Assembly (NCBI GenBank): GCA_965221455.1
Contig: OZ244890.1
Location: 248,001 to 312,000, forward strand
Origin: SMWN01 sp965221455
Lineage (GTDB): Bacteria > Pseudomonadota > Gammaproteobacteria > Eutrophobiales > Eutrophobiaceae
Length of the DNA: 64,000 nucleotides
Reading direction: 5' to 3'
The translations under genes and the position numbers were made by a program. Positions 1 through 8,479 of the stretch are shown here, piece after piece. The notes beneath the pieces are model-generated. The model did no database searches, was not told the DNA's origin, and saw nothing but the letters and a program-made list of their open reading frames with translations. Each line of letters begins with the position of its first letter. The stretch's first letter is position 1.

Positions 1-105
1 GACAGGGTCGATTTTCCTAATCTGAATGCACGACTCAGGCAAAATACCGTACAGGAAAAATTATCCAATTTGTGGCTTGATCATTTACTCGATAGCCACA
101 CCTGA
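1..105 (+). CDS. 3' end of an unidentified gene (partial)
   Basis: Frame 1 is open from the window edge to a TGA at 103-105 and gives 34 residues ending in a charged, amphipathic helix with RLRQ, QEK and LWLDHLL. This resembles the C-terminal helix of parvulin-type peptidyl-prolyl isomerases (SurA/PpiC style), but 34 residues are too few to assign a function. It points toward the next gene, about 210 bases downstream. The coding call rests on the open frame and its composition only. Confidence 0.45.
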   Translation, partial: DRVDFPNLNARLRQNTVQEKLSNLWLDHLLDSHT

Positions 106-215
106 GTCACGCCAAACATTTCCTGTTCACATTTTCTAAAAATAAGTTGCGACTCAGATTAATAACTTTAATAACTCGTTTGATATACAATCTGTAGACG
201 TTCCTATTTCCAGGG

Positions 216-260
216 CATGTGGTAAAAAGCGATGAAATCATCCTTTCACATGCATATAAT
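216..260 (+). promoter_or_regulatory. Nested dyads and TATAAT box before the tandem cNMP-binding gene
   Basis: A perfect TATAAT lies at 255-260, about 57 bases before the ATG at 317. Upstream are two nested inverted repeats: CATGTG (216-221) with CACATG (247-252), and inside them GATGA (231-235) with TCATC (238-242). No good -35 hexamer sits at 16-18 bases, which would fit an activator-dependent promoter. The dyads are directly visible; their role as an operator is inference. Confidence 0.35.
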
Positions 261-316
261 GAGCACGGTAAATGTTTACACAAACCGACACCTCAGCAAC
301 GCGGAGGCAATAACTG

Positions 317-1150
317 ATGACAACTACATTAAACAACCCGGCTTTATTAAAAAATATTCCTCTATTCAAGTCATTTAGCGATAGTGATCTGCTGAATATT
401 ATTAATGCAACGGAAAATGGTATCGAGGAATATGGCTCGCGAGCGATCATTGTCCGCGAATCAGAAATTGGCAACGCTCTGTACGTCATCACAGAAGGCA
501 CAGTGGAAGTTACCATACGTAGTGGCTCCTCTGATCGGCAAATAGCCATTGCGACGTTAAAACCGGGAGATTTCTTTGGTGAACAGTCTATTCTGGCCTG
601 GGGTAGTGGTCGAAGAAACGCAAGCGTCAAGACAATCCATGGTGCCAAGGTTTTTCGTATTGATAAAAAATATGTACTCCTCAGTGTCAAACCTGACGAC
701 ATCGATTCTGCAGACATCAGTGCTATCAATCCAAAATCCAGGCATGATAAAATCCGGAATTTAATCGCGAGTATGCGCCTGTTTCAAAGTCTTAATGAGC
801 AGGAACTTGCAAGCATCGAAGACTGGACTGAAGTTATCACATTCGGACCTGGTGATTTCGTAGTCAAGAAATTTCAGAAGGGTGAACATCTGTATGTCGT
901 CCTTCACGGTACCGCAGAGGTATTCACTCTCGGAGACAATGGTGAAATTATCGTTCTTGCCGAGCTCGGCACAGGAGAATTTTTCGGAGAACAGGCTCTC
1001 ATGCCTGACAGTAAAGGCAAACGTAATGCATTTGTCAGAGCAAATAAGGAAACAAAAGTGATAAGAATACCTAAGGAATATTTCAGATTAGTCTTGTCTC
1101 GTGATAAAAAAATTATGAATGAACTGAATGAAATTCAAAAAAATCGCTGA
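317..1150 (+). CDS. Tandem cyclic-nucleotide-binding-domain protein
   Basis: 277 residues consisting of two cNMP-binding (CAP_ED) beta-barrels, roughly residues 11-130 and 150-270. Each has a phosphate-binding cassette: FFGEQSIL followed by GRRNASV in the first, FFGEQALM followed by GKRNAFV in the second. The Glu and Arg that contact the cyclic phosphate in CRP and PKA regulatory subunits are kept in both. No HTH, kinase or membrane segment follows; the protein ends about ten residues after the second barrel. It is probably a cytoplasmic cAMP/cGMP or c-di-nucleotide sensor acting on a partner. An upstream GGAGG supports the start. Ligand and partner are unknown. Confidence 0.85.
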   Translation: MTTTLNNPALLKNIPLFKSFSDSDLLNIINATENGIEEYGSRAIIVRESEIGNALYVITEGTVEVTIRSGSSDRQIAIATLKPGDFFGEQSILAWGSGRRNASVKTIHGAKVFRIDKKYVLLSVKPDDIDSADISAINPKSRHDKIRNLIASMRLFQSLNEQELASIEDWTEVITFGPGDFVVKKFQKGEHLYVVLHGTAEVFTLGDNGEIIVLAELGTGEFFGEQALMPDSKGKRNAFVRANKETKVIRIPKEYFRLVLSRDKKIMNELNEIQKNR

Positions 1151-1162
1151 TTCTTGACATTT

Positions 1163-1189
1163 GATTCTCCTCCTAAAATTGGGAGAATC
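1163..1189 (+). terminator. Hairpin after the cNMP-binding gene
   Basis: GATTCTCC (1163-1170) and GGAGAATC (1182-1189) form a perfect 8-bp stem with an 11-base loop, 13 bases after the stop codon. No U-tract follows, so intrinsic termination is doubtful; it may instead stabilise the mRNA 3' end. Confidence 0.35.
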
Positions 1190-1299
1190 ATTAGTCCATA
1201 ATAGAACATTATCCTGCCAACACTTGTGTAATCACGTTTTTTGACTCACAGTTTTTCGAACAATCCGTTTTAACAATATAGCTCATTGACAATACTTCT

Positions 1300-2229
1300 G
1301 TGAAAGCACTACAAATTACCAGTCTGAAAAAAAACTATCAAAGTGGTTTTCAGGCCTTAAAAGGTATTAATCTTGAAGTTAATGAAGGAGATTTCTTTGC
1401 CCTGCTCGGACCGAATGGTGCAGGAAAATCCACCACTATTGGCATCATCACATCACTGGTTAAAAAAACTGCGGGCAAGGTAAATATTTTTGGTCTTGAT
1501 CTTGATTCCCATCCTATTGAAGCAAAATCATTAATCGGGGTCGTACCACAAGAAATCAATTTCTCACAGTTTGAGACCCCACTGGAAATTTTACTCAATC
1601 AAGGCGGGTTCTACGGCATAAATAAAAAGACTGCGTATGAGCGGGCTGAAAAATATTTACATAGCATGGATCTATGGGAAAAACAGAAAGATCCCTCGCG
1701 AACATTGTCAGGTGGTCTCAAACGTAGATTAATGATTGCGCGTGCACTTATCCATGAACCCAAATTACTGATACTTGACGAACCCACCGCTGGGGTTGAT
1801 GTCGAGTTGCGTCGTTCAATGTGGGACTTCCTGATTGATATCAATAGTCACGGAACAACCATCGTCTTGACCACACATTATCTGGAAGAAGCGGAAAACC
1901 TCTGCAAAAACGTCGCCATTATCGACAAAGGAAATATTGTTGAAAACACAAAAATAAAGACACTCTTATTGAAATTGGATACAGAAACATTTGTTTTTGA
2001 TTTAAAAGAATCCCAATCAAAAACGCCGAAGATTGAAGGTTACGATTGCCATATGCTGGACCCTTCGACATTGCAAGCGGATATATCCAGGCAACAAGGG
2101 CTGAATCATTTATTCAAACAACTTTCTAATCAAAATATTGGAATACTCAGCATGCGTAATAAATCCAATCGACTTGAAGAATTATTTATCAGGCTTTTGG
2201 AAAGCAATAATTCAAAAATGAAAATATGA
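1300..2229 (+). CDS. yadG: ABC-2 type exporter ATP-binding protein, YadG-like
   Basis: 309 residues, close to E. coli YadG in length. Walker A GPNGAGKST is at residues 37-45, the signature is LSGGLKRR, and Walker B with catalytic Glu is LLILDEPTAGVD, followed by the switch His in LTTHYLEEAE. The GTG start at 1300 has no clear Shine-Dalgarno site. The permease follows after 19 bases, so the two should form a membrane export complex. The C-terminal ~90 residues are a regulatory tail typical of ABC-2 ATPases. The substrate is unknown; YadGH of E. coli is itself poorly characterised. Confidence 0.9.
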   Translation: MKALQITSLKKNYQSGFQALKGINLEVNEGDFFALLGPNGAGKSTTIGIITSLVKKTAGKVNIFGLDLDSHPIEAKSLIGVVPQEINFSQFETPLEILLNQGGFYGINKKTAYERAEKYLHSMDLWEKQKDPSRTLSGGLKRRLMIARALIHEPKLLILDEPTAGVDVELRRSMWDFLIDINSHGTTIVLTTHYLEEAENLCKNVAIIDKGNIVENTKIKTLLLKLDTETFVFDLKESQSKTPKIEGYDCHMLDPSTLQADISRQQGLNHLFKQLSNQNIGILSMRNKSNRLEELFIRLLESNNSKMKI

Positions 2230-2248
2230 ATCTCTTCTCAATCTATTT

Positions 2249-3022
2249 ATGAATACTAATCTATACTTCACCGCGTTTCGTACTATTGTTATCAAAGAGG
2301 TAAGTCGATTTTCCCGTATCTGGATACAGACTATTTTGCCACCTGCTGTAAGCATGACACTTTATTTCATCATATTCGGTAACTTGATAGGCTCTCGCAT
2401 AGGTCCAATGGATGGCTTCAGCTATGTTCAATATATTGCACCCGGCATTATTATGATGTCAATCATCAATAGTGCTTATGCCAATGTTGTATCATCTTTT
2501 TTTGGCGCAAAATTTCAACGACATATCGAGGAAATGCTAGTCGCACCGATCCCCAATTTCGTCATACTCAGCGGCTATATCACAGGAGGTGTTGCCCGAG
2601 GCTTGATGGTAGGGTTCGTTGTCACTATGGTTGCTTTATTTTTTACCAAACTACATATTGAACATCCAGTCATAGTTATTACTGTCGTCTTACTTACTTC
2701 GGTACTTTTTTCTCTGGCTGGGTTTATCAATGGAATATTCGCCCAAAAATTTGACGATATTGCCATTATTCCCACTTTTGTACTCACTCCTCTTATTTAT
2801 TTAGGCGGTGTTTTTTATTCAATTAATCTATTACCTGATTTCTGGCAACTCATTTCCCGGCTCAATCCAATACTCTATATGGTCAATGCGTTTCGCTACG
2901 GCATGTTTGGTGTATCAGACATTAACATCCAAATTGCATTTTTGATCATAATTATATTCATAATTGTGCTCTTCGGCTCGTGCCTCTACCTATTAAACAG
3001 AGGGACAGGTATCAAGAGTTAA
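2249..3022 (+). CDS. yadH: ABC-2 type exporter permease, YadH-like
   Basis: 257 residues, the length of E. coli YadH (256), with about six hydrophobic segments and the ABC-2 signature near the C-terminus (a PLIYLGGVFYS stretch, then LNPILYMVNAFRYG). It is the membrane half of the exporter whose ATPase lies 19 bases upstream. It converges on queD with 21 bases between them. The transported molecule cannot be read from the sequence. Confidence 0.9.
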   Translation: MNTNLYFTAFRTIVIKEVSRFSRIWIQTILPPAVSMTLYFIIFGNLIGSRIGPMDGFSYVQYIAPGIIMMSIINSAYANVVSSFFGAKFQRHIEEMLVAPIPNFVILSGYITGGVARGLMVGFVVTMVALFFTKLHIEHPVIVITVVLLTSVLFSLAGFINGIFAQKFDDIAIIPTFVLTPLIYLGGVFYSINLLPDFWQLISRLNPILYMVNAFRYGMFGVSDINIQIAFLIIIIFIIVLFGSCLYLLNRGTGIKS

Positions 3023-3043
3023 CAGGTAATATTTGTATGATGT

Positions 3044-3400
3044 CTACTCACCCTGATAGATGCATCCTGCAGTACAAGTTTCCTTGACTATAATTTTTTT
3101 TAGTCGAGCCAGGTTAGGTAACAGCTTCAACCACAACCAGCGTGCCAGATTCTCGCTGGTCGGATTTTCCAATCCTTCAATATCATTTAGAAAATGATGA
3201 TCCAACTGTTCGAATATAGGCCTAAAACTGTCTTTTATATCGGTGAAGTCCATCACCCAACCTAGTTCTGGATCAATATCCCCCTCAACATGAATTTCAA
3301 TCTTGAAAGAATGACCATGTAATCTTTTACATTTATGGCTTTCTGGAACATTTGGTAAAAAATGCGCCGCTTCAATGGTAAATTCCTTAAATATATTCAT
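3044..3400 (-). CDS. queD: 6-carboxy-5,6,7,8-tetrahydropterin synthase
   Basis: QueD converts dihydroneopterin triphosphate to 6-carboxytetrahydropterin, an early step toward queuosine in tRNA. The sequence matches the E. coli enzyme closely: zinc ligands in EAAHFLP and LHGHSF, catalytic Cys in HKCKRL, then LDHHFLND, ENPTSEN and the C-terminal KETCTAGCIY. I place the start at the ATG at 3400 (118 residues), with GGTAGA six bases upstream; an ATG at 3406 and a GTG at 3415 are also in frame. It is the last gene of the envelope block, 37 bases after the transaminase, with no obvious functional link to it. Confidence 0.95.
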   Translation of the reverse strand: MNIFKEFTIEAAHFLPNVPESHKCKRLHGHSFKIEIHVEGDIDPELGWVMDFTDIKDSFRPIFEQLDHHFLNDIEGLENPTSENLARWLWLKLLPNLARLKKIIVKETCTAGCIYQGE

Positions 3401-3437
3401 TAGCATCTCTACCACATTAATTCTTTCGGGCTATGTC

Positions 3438-4301
3438 TCAACTCTCTGAAGGTAACATTCTTGTTTTAAACGCCTGATAAATCTCATATGCTTGTTGCCA
3501 GACCACACCTGCACTGCCGGTCCCAACAGGTTCACCATCCAGTTCCACAACGGGCACAATTTCCCAGGTGGAACTGGTAATCCATATTTCATCAACATGC
3601 TTTAATTCTGATTTTTTGATTGCCACTTCCTCACATGCAATACCTGATGTTGGTAATAACTCAACAACTATGTCTCTGGTGATCCCCGGAAGCAAATCGC
3701 CATTTTCAGGAGGTGTTTTAACAATACCATCTTTAACAACAAAAACGTTACTTGCAGCACCTTCTGTTAAATAGCCATCTCGGATCAATAATGCTTCAGT
3801 GGCGCCTGATTGTTTTGCCTTGTGTCTCAGAATAACATTCGGAAGTAGTGTAATAGCTTTTATGTGACAATATTTCCATCTTATATCTTCCTCAATGATG
3901 GCTGATATCCCTGCCGAACGATGCTTTCCAACTAATGACCTGCTCATTGCGAATACTGTTTGTTCAGTTGCAATATCGATAGCGTGCTCTCTTTCCGAGA
4001 CACCTCTGGTCACCTGTATATACAGTGACTGGTTTTTGTCGGTATTTTTCCCTGAATTCTTGTTTATCAGTTCCCGTAGTATTTCTTCCCACTGTTTCAC
4101 CCCATGAGGCTTATCTATAAATATCTCATCAAGATTATTGTTCAGCCTTGCAATATGTTCTTTTAGTCTGAAGATGTGATCATTGTAGACAGGAATTACC
4201 TCATAAACACCATCACCAAAGGTAAAGCCTCTATCTAATACAGAAATCCTGGCTTCCTCGACAGGTAGATAGCGACCATTAAGATAAACAATAGAAGACA
4301 T
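3438..4301 (-). CDS. dat: D-amino-acid transaminase (class IV aminotransferase)
   Basis: 287 residues of the PLP fold-type IV family. Visible are LDRGFTFGDGVYEVIPV near the N-terminus, the Schiff-base Lys in HIKAITLLPN, the LTEGAASNVF loop and the LPGITR segment. In gammaproteobacteria this gene commonly follows dacA and is annotated as D-amino-acid (D-Ala) transaminase, supplying D-Glu/D-Ala for peptidoglycan. It starts eight bases after the dacA stop. A branched-chain or 4-amino-4-deoxychorismate activity cannot be excluded from sequence alone, but the dacA context favours D-amino acids. Confidence 0.85.
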   Translation of the reverse strand: MSSIVYLNGRYLPVEEARISVLDRGFTFGDGVYEVIPVYNDHIFRLKEHIARLNNNLDEIFIDKPHGVKQWEEILRELINKNSGKNTDKNQSLYIQVTRGVSEREHAIDIATEQTVFAMSRSLVGKHRSAGISAIIEEDIRWKYCHIKAITLLPNVILRHKAKQSGATEALLIRDGYLTEGAASNVFVVKDGIVKTPPENGDLLPGITRDIVVELLPTSGIACEEVAIKKSELKHVDEIWITSSTWEIVPVVELDGEPVGTGSAGVVWQQAYEIYQAFKTRMLPSES

Positions 4302-4309
4302 CAGGTACT

Positions 4310-5458
4310 CTATTCCAAGAGTAGCTTTAAACTGTCTTTCAAACGGACAAAAACACCACCTTCGTTTACTGTTTTCAATGCAATTAACCTTGCCTCTGCA
4401 ATTTCACTATCAGCGAATGTAATCTTCAGCTTACCTTGTATCTCACCTTGACTTATAGGTGCAGTATATTGTTCAGAAAGATCAAATGATGTAATCAGTT
4501 GATCTTTTTGTCCCCTGGGAAAAGTAACGTATAAATCTGAGGCGATACCAAGTCTCAATTCCTCAACATCACCTTTCCAGACCTTGACGGAGGTAATGCT
4601 ATCATTAGAGGCGAACATCTTTTGTGTCTCGTAGAATCGGAACCCATAACCGAGCAATAGTTGAGCGGCTTTCAATCTGGCGATATCACCATCAGTACCC
4701 ATGATCACGGAGATCAATCGCATATCTTCTTTTCTTGCCGAAGCCACAAGACAGAAACCTGCAGTCTTCGTGTGACCTGTTTTTATACCGTCAACGTTTG
4801 GGTCGCGCCAAAGTAACTTATTTCTATTCTGTTGAGTGATCTCATTAAATGTAAATTCTTTAACGGAATGCAGGGCATATACTTCAGGAGCATCCCTGAT
4901 CAAGGCAGCAGCAAGAATTGCCAAATCACCAGCCGTTGTATAATGCTGTTCATCCGGCAAGCCCGTGCTATTCACAAAATGACTGTTTATCATGCCCAAA
5001 TTACTTGCATATTGATTCATAAGTTCTGCAAATGTTTCCTCACTTCCCGACATATATTCTGCCAAAGCAACGCTGGCATCATTACCGGATTGAATGATGA
5101 CACCTTGCAATAAATCACCGACGGTTACTTTTTTATTTACCTCTATAAACATCCGAGAGCCGGGCATCCTCCAGGCTTTTTCACTAACCAGAACTTCATC
5201 CTTCAATGTGATTCTATTCGAGTCCAATTCAGCCGAAACAATATATGCTGTCATCATCTTGGTTAGACTGGCTGGTGGAATTCTCTGATCAACGTTACTT
5301 GAGACAAGCACCTTGCCACTATCAAAATCCTGAAGCAAATAGGCACTTGCATTAATCCTGGGCGCTGCAGGAAGTGCAACTCCACCAGCATGGACGAAGT
5401 GGTAAAAGAATAATTGAGCAATTAGTAATATAGATAATCTTCTTATCATGGAAATCAA
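4310..5458 (-). CDS. dacA: D-alanyl-D-alanine carboxypeptidase, PBP5/6 type
   Basis: 382 residues. A signal peptide is followed by a penicillin-binding S11 peptidase domain with SxxK (S64-LT-K67), SGN (124-126) and KTG (226-228), then the PBP5 C-terminal beta domain and an amphipathic helix (FVRLKDSLKLLL) that anchors it to the outer face of the inner membrane. It removes the terminal D-Ala from pentapeptides. The first in-frame start is a TTG at 5458 with AGGA seven bases upstream; the ATG at 5449 is further from that site, so the TTG may be genuine. It lies 33 bases after rlpA. Confidence 0.95.
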   Translation of the reverse strand: MISMIRRLSILLIAQLFFYHFVHAGGVALPAAPRINASAYLLQDFDSGKVLVSSNVDQRIPPASLTKMMTAYIVSAELDSNRITLKDEVLVSEKAWRMPGSRMFIEVNKKVTVGDLLQGVIIQSGNDASVALAEYMSGSEETFAELMNQYASNLGMINSHFVNSTGLPDEQHYTTAGDLAILAAALIRDAPEVYALHSVKEFTFNEITQQNRNKLLWRDPNVDGIKTGHTKTAGFCLVASARKEDMRLISVIMGTDGDIARLKAAQLLLGYGFRFYETQKMFASNDSITSVKVWKGDVEELRLGIASDLYVTFPRGQKDQLITSFDLSEQYTAPISQGEIQGKLKITFADSEIAEARLIALKTVNEGGVFVRLKDSLKLLLE

Positions 5459-5491
5459 TCTTGTTTCCTACAAGGACTTTATGTGAATAGT

Positions 5492-6349
5492 TTAATTAAC
5501 AACGATATGATGATCATACTGATCAAGCTGAATTAACTGTTCCACTATTTGATCTGCAACGTCGATATCCGAAAGCGGTCCGATTCTTACTCTATAAAAC
5601 AATTTATCATCGACGATAGCCCGGTGTATTTTTACCGGGACACCGTCGATGCCATTTAATTTTGCACGTAATTTTTCCGCGTTTTCCAATTCAGAGAAAG
5701 CACCCACCTGTATGAAAAAATTCCCTGGGGAAAGAGCAGAAGAGGAAGAGATTGTTTCGACAGGAGCCCAGTGCTTTTGGAAAATTTGTCTGGATGAATC
5801 CCCTGGGTCCACAACACGTATTTCTACAACAGCAGTACCCTTGGCAATAACATCAAGTTTTTCTGCTGCAGAATATGACAAATCAATAATCCTGTTTTCA
5901 TGAAAGGGACCTCTGTCATTAACCCTAACTACCGCCTTTTTCCCATTCCCCAGATTAGTCACTTCAACATAAGCAGGTAATATCAACGTTTTATGTGCCG
6001 CCGTCATTGCATACATATCGTAGGTTTCACCACTGGATGTCCGCCTACCATGAAATTTTTTGCCATACCACGATGCTATACCTTTTTGAGTAAACCCACT
6101 GTTGTCATTCATTACATGATAACGCTTGCCGAAAACAGCATATGACTTCGGGTTCCCATATTTACTTCTTGTTTCAAATTTTGGCACGGCATCCGGTATG
6201 CTTGTTACATCTACAGGTTGCCCCGGGACGCTATCACGCTCACGAGTAATGTAGGAACATCCGTTTAGTGCCAAAACGATTAACGGCAGACAGAGGCAGA
6301 AAAATACCTGTGCTTTACTGTTTATTCTATTTTTCAACAGCAGATCCAT
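5492..6349 (-). CDS. rlpA: Endolytic septal peptidoglycan transglycosylase lipoprotein RlpA
   Basis: 285 residues from the ATG at 6349, preceded by AAGGAAG nine bases upstream. A lipobox (LALNGC, Cys31) marks an outer-membrane lipoprotein. A double-psi beta-barrel follows (ASWYGKKFHGRRTSSGE, then the acidic residue in RVNDRGPF), and the C-terminal ~75 residues are a SPOR domain (FFIQVGAFSE) that binds denuded septal glycan. A longer in-frame extension to 6400 exists but would place residues before the signal sequence. The start overlaps the mltB stop by 23 bases, indicating coupling. Confidence 0.93.
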   Translation of the reverse strand: MDLLLKNRINSKAQVFFCLCLPLIVLALNGCSYITRERDSVPGQPVDVTSIPDAVPKFETRSKYGNPKSYAVFGKRYHVMNDNSGFTQKGIASWYGKKFHGRRTSSGETYDMYAMTAAHKTLILPAYVEVTNLGNGKKAVVRVNDRGPFHENRIIDLSYSAAEKLDVIAKGTAVVEIRVVDPGDSSRQIFQKHWAPVETISSSSALSPGNFFIQVGAFSELENAEKLRAKLNGIDGVPVKIHRAIVDDKLFYRVRIGPLSDIDVADQIVEQLIQLDQYDHHIVVN

Positions 6350-7322
6350 TCTCGTATTCTTCCTTGATTTCTTCAGACAGCTGATATACAGCCATAGCAT
6401 ATAATGCGCTGTGATTATAGCGTGTAATTACATAAAAATTATGTAATCCAAGCCAGTATTCATCATGATCCTTTTGCCTAAACTTCATCACTTTTACCAT
6501 GGTGGTTTCCGGAATATCCTGTGTATGAATAATGCCGTATCTTTCCAGGCTATCGGCTCCAATGTTTGATTTCAAATCACCATCCATGATTTCGCTTACC
6601 TTTGTCCCGGTAACTCTCACAGGAAAAGCGACAGGCTGTCCTGCCTGCCAATCGTGTCGATTAAAATAACTCGCAACACTGCCTATTGCATCCACTGTGT
6701 TCTGCCACAAGTCCTTTTTGCCATCACCATCAAAATCTACAGCATAGTTCCGGTAGCTGCTGGAAATAAATTGAGGGATACCCATCGCTCCTGCATAAGA
6801 TCCTTTTAATGACAGTGCATCGACATTCTGTTCTCTGGTTAATAACAAAAACTGCTCCAGTTCACTACGAAAAAACTTTCCCCGCCTTGTATAATGAAAA
6901 GCGAGCGTCGCCAAAGAATCCATTACTTTATCATTACCTTTATACTGACCGTATTTTGTTTCGACACCGATAATAGCAACAATTATTTGTGGTGGAACAC
7001 CATAAACACGTTCAGCCCTGTCCAAGGTTACTGCATGCTTCTTCCAGAAAGCAATACCCTTTTTTATACGTTCATTTTTTAAGAAAAGATTGCGATATTT
7101 ATACCATGCCAAACCTTCGGCAGGTCGTGATATTGCTTCCAATACCCGGGCTGAATACTTTGTTCCAGTAAATAATATTCTTAACTTTTTTTGATCAAAA
7201 TTATGCGTCCTCACCATTTCATCAATAAATTGATTTATCTGACTCGAATCCAATGATTCTGAAAACACGATATTTGGAAGAAATAAAATTAAAAATAAAC
7301 CGCTTCTTAAGATTTTACACAT
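6327..7322 (-). CDS. mltB: Lytic murein transglycosylase B
   Basis: 331 residues. Cleaves glycan strands to 1,6-anhydro-muropeptides in the periplasm. The catalytic Glu121 sits in IIGVETKYG; GAMGIPQFISSSYR and VDFDGDGKKDLW are hallmarks of the family. I choose the ATG at 7322 because it gives a clean signal peptide (hydrophobic core about residues 8-20) and has AGGA eight bases upstream. An in-frame TTG at 7379 overlaps the rodA stop but adds a poorly hydrophobic leader. No lipobox is visible, so unlike E. coli MltB it may be soluble. Confidence 0.93.
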   Translation of the reverse strand: MCKILRSGLFLILFLPNIVFSESLDSSQINQFIDEMVRTHNFDQKKLRILFTGTKYSARVLEAISRPAEGLAWYKYRNLFLKNERIKKGIAFWKKHAVTLDRAERVYGVPPQIIVAIIGVETKYGQYKGNDKVMDSLATLAFHYTRRGKFFRSELEQFLLLTREQNVDALSLKGSYAGAMGIPQFISSSYRNYAVDFDGDGKKDLWQNTVDAIGSVASYFNRHDWQAGQPVAFPVRVTGTKVSEIMDGDLKSNIGADSLERYGIIHTQDIPETTMVKVMKFRQKDHDEYWLGLHNFYVITRYNHSALYAMAVYQLSEEIKEEYENGSAVEK

Positions 7323-7375
7323 ACCATGAATCCTGATTGAATAAAATTCCTGACTAGAGTTCGCTTTATAGTACG

Positions 7376-8479
7376 TCAATCGGAGAGCACCCTGCGGTGC
7401 GTTTGAATCGACATCAGAATGCCAAATGCCGACACTAGTGTAATCATAGATGTACCTCCATAACTAATCAATGGCAATGGCACACCCACTACAGGCAATT
7501 GACCAATTACCATACTCATATTCACAAAGACATAGACAAAAAAGGTCAGTGCAAGTGCTGCTGCAAGCAACTTCCCATAGGTCTGCTGGGCATTTACAGC
7601 AATATATAAAGCTCGTCCAATGATAAATAGGTAGATGCAAAGCAAAAGTAATACTCCTATCAGACCAAATTCTTCACAGTAAACTGCAAAAATGAAGTCG
7701 GTTGAGCGTTCCGGTAGAAACTCAAGATGAGATTGTGTACCATTCAACCAGCCTTTCCCGTAAAAACCGCCTGACCCGATCGCTATCATGGATTGAATAA
7801 TATGATAGCCTGCGCCTAAAGGATCTTGTTCCGGATTAAACAATGTGAAGACACGGCGTTTTTGATAATCGTGCATAAAAAAATGCCAGAGTATCGGAGC
7901 GCACAAACCAGCCAGCACAACAAGTATCAATATAAGTCGCCAACGTATACCAGACAGAAACAATACAGAAAAACCCGCTACTGCAACCAGTAACGCAGTC
8001 CCCAGATCAGGTTGTTTTGCAATTAACCCAACGGGAATAATCATCATAAAGATAATAATAAATATATTACCCATATTGGGGGGCAAGGTTTTGTTGGAGA
8101 GATACCATGCAACGACCATAGGCAAAGATAATTTCATTATCTCAGAAGGTTGAAATCTGAAAATACCAAGATCAAGCCAACGCTGTGCTCCTTTGCCAAC
8201 ATGACCCACTGATAGCACAGATATCAACATGCCAACACCTACGATAAAAATCCAGGGAGACCATCTTTCAATGACGGCAGGAGACGCCTGCGCAAGTAAA
8301 AACATGAGTGCAAATGCGCTGGCCATGCGTGTCGCCTGTCTGATAATGAAACTGGTATCCTCACCACTTGCACTGTATAAGGTAATCAGACCCAAACCAC
8401 ATAAGATCAGCAAGCCAAAACATAAAGGTACATCAATATGCAGTCGTTGGGAAAGTGATCGTTCTTCAAACCGAATCAC
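7376..8479 (-). CDS. rodA: Rod-shape SEDS peptidoglycan glycosyltransferase RodA
   Basis: 367 residues (E. coli 370), about ten transmembrane helices of the SEDS family. The conserved segments LGKG-like AIGSGGFYGKGW, LPERSTDFIFAV and PLISYGGTSM are present; the Asp in STDF is the family's essential residue. RodA polymerises glycan with PBP2 in the elongasome. The GTG start at 8479 overlaps the mrdA TGA (GTGA), so the two partners are translationally coupled. Confidence 0.96.
   Translation of the reverse strand: MIRFEERSLSQRLHIDVPLCFGLLILCGLGLITLYSASGEDTSFIIRQATRMASAFALMFLLAQASPAVIERWSPWIFIVGVGMLISVLSVGHVGKGAQRWLDLGIFRFQPSEIMKLSLPMVVAWYLSNKTLPPNMGNIFIIIFMMIIPVGLIAKQPDLGTALLVAVAGFSVLFLSGIRWRLILILVVLAGLCAPILWHFFMHDYQKRRVFTLFNPEQDPLGAGYHIIQSMIAIGSGGFYGKGWLNGTQSHLEFLPERSTDFIFAVYCEEFGLIGVLLLLCIYLFIIGRALYIAVNAQQTYGKLLAAALALTFFVYVFVNMSMVIGQLPVVGVPLPLISYGGTSMITLVSAFGILMSIQTHRRVLSD

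Noticed and set aside
1154..1291. TTGACA at 1154-1159 and 1286-1291 as yadG promoters
   Set aside because: No -10 box lies at 16-18 bases from either; the second would place the start inside the gene.
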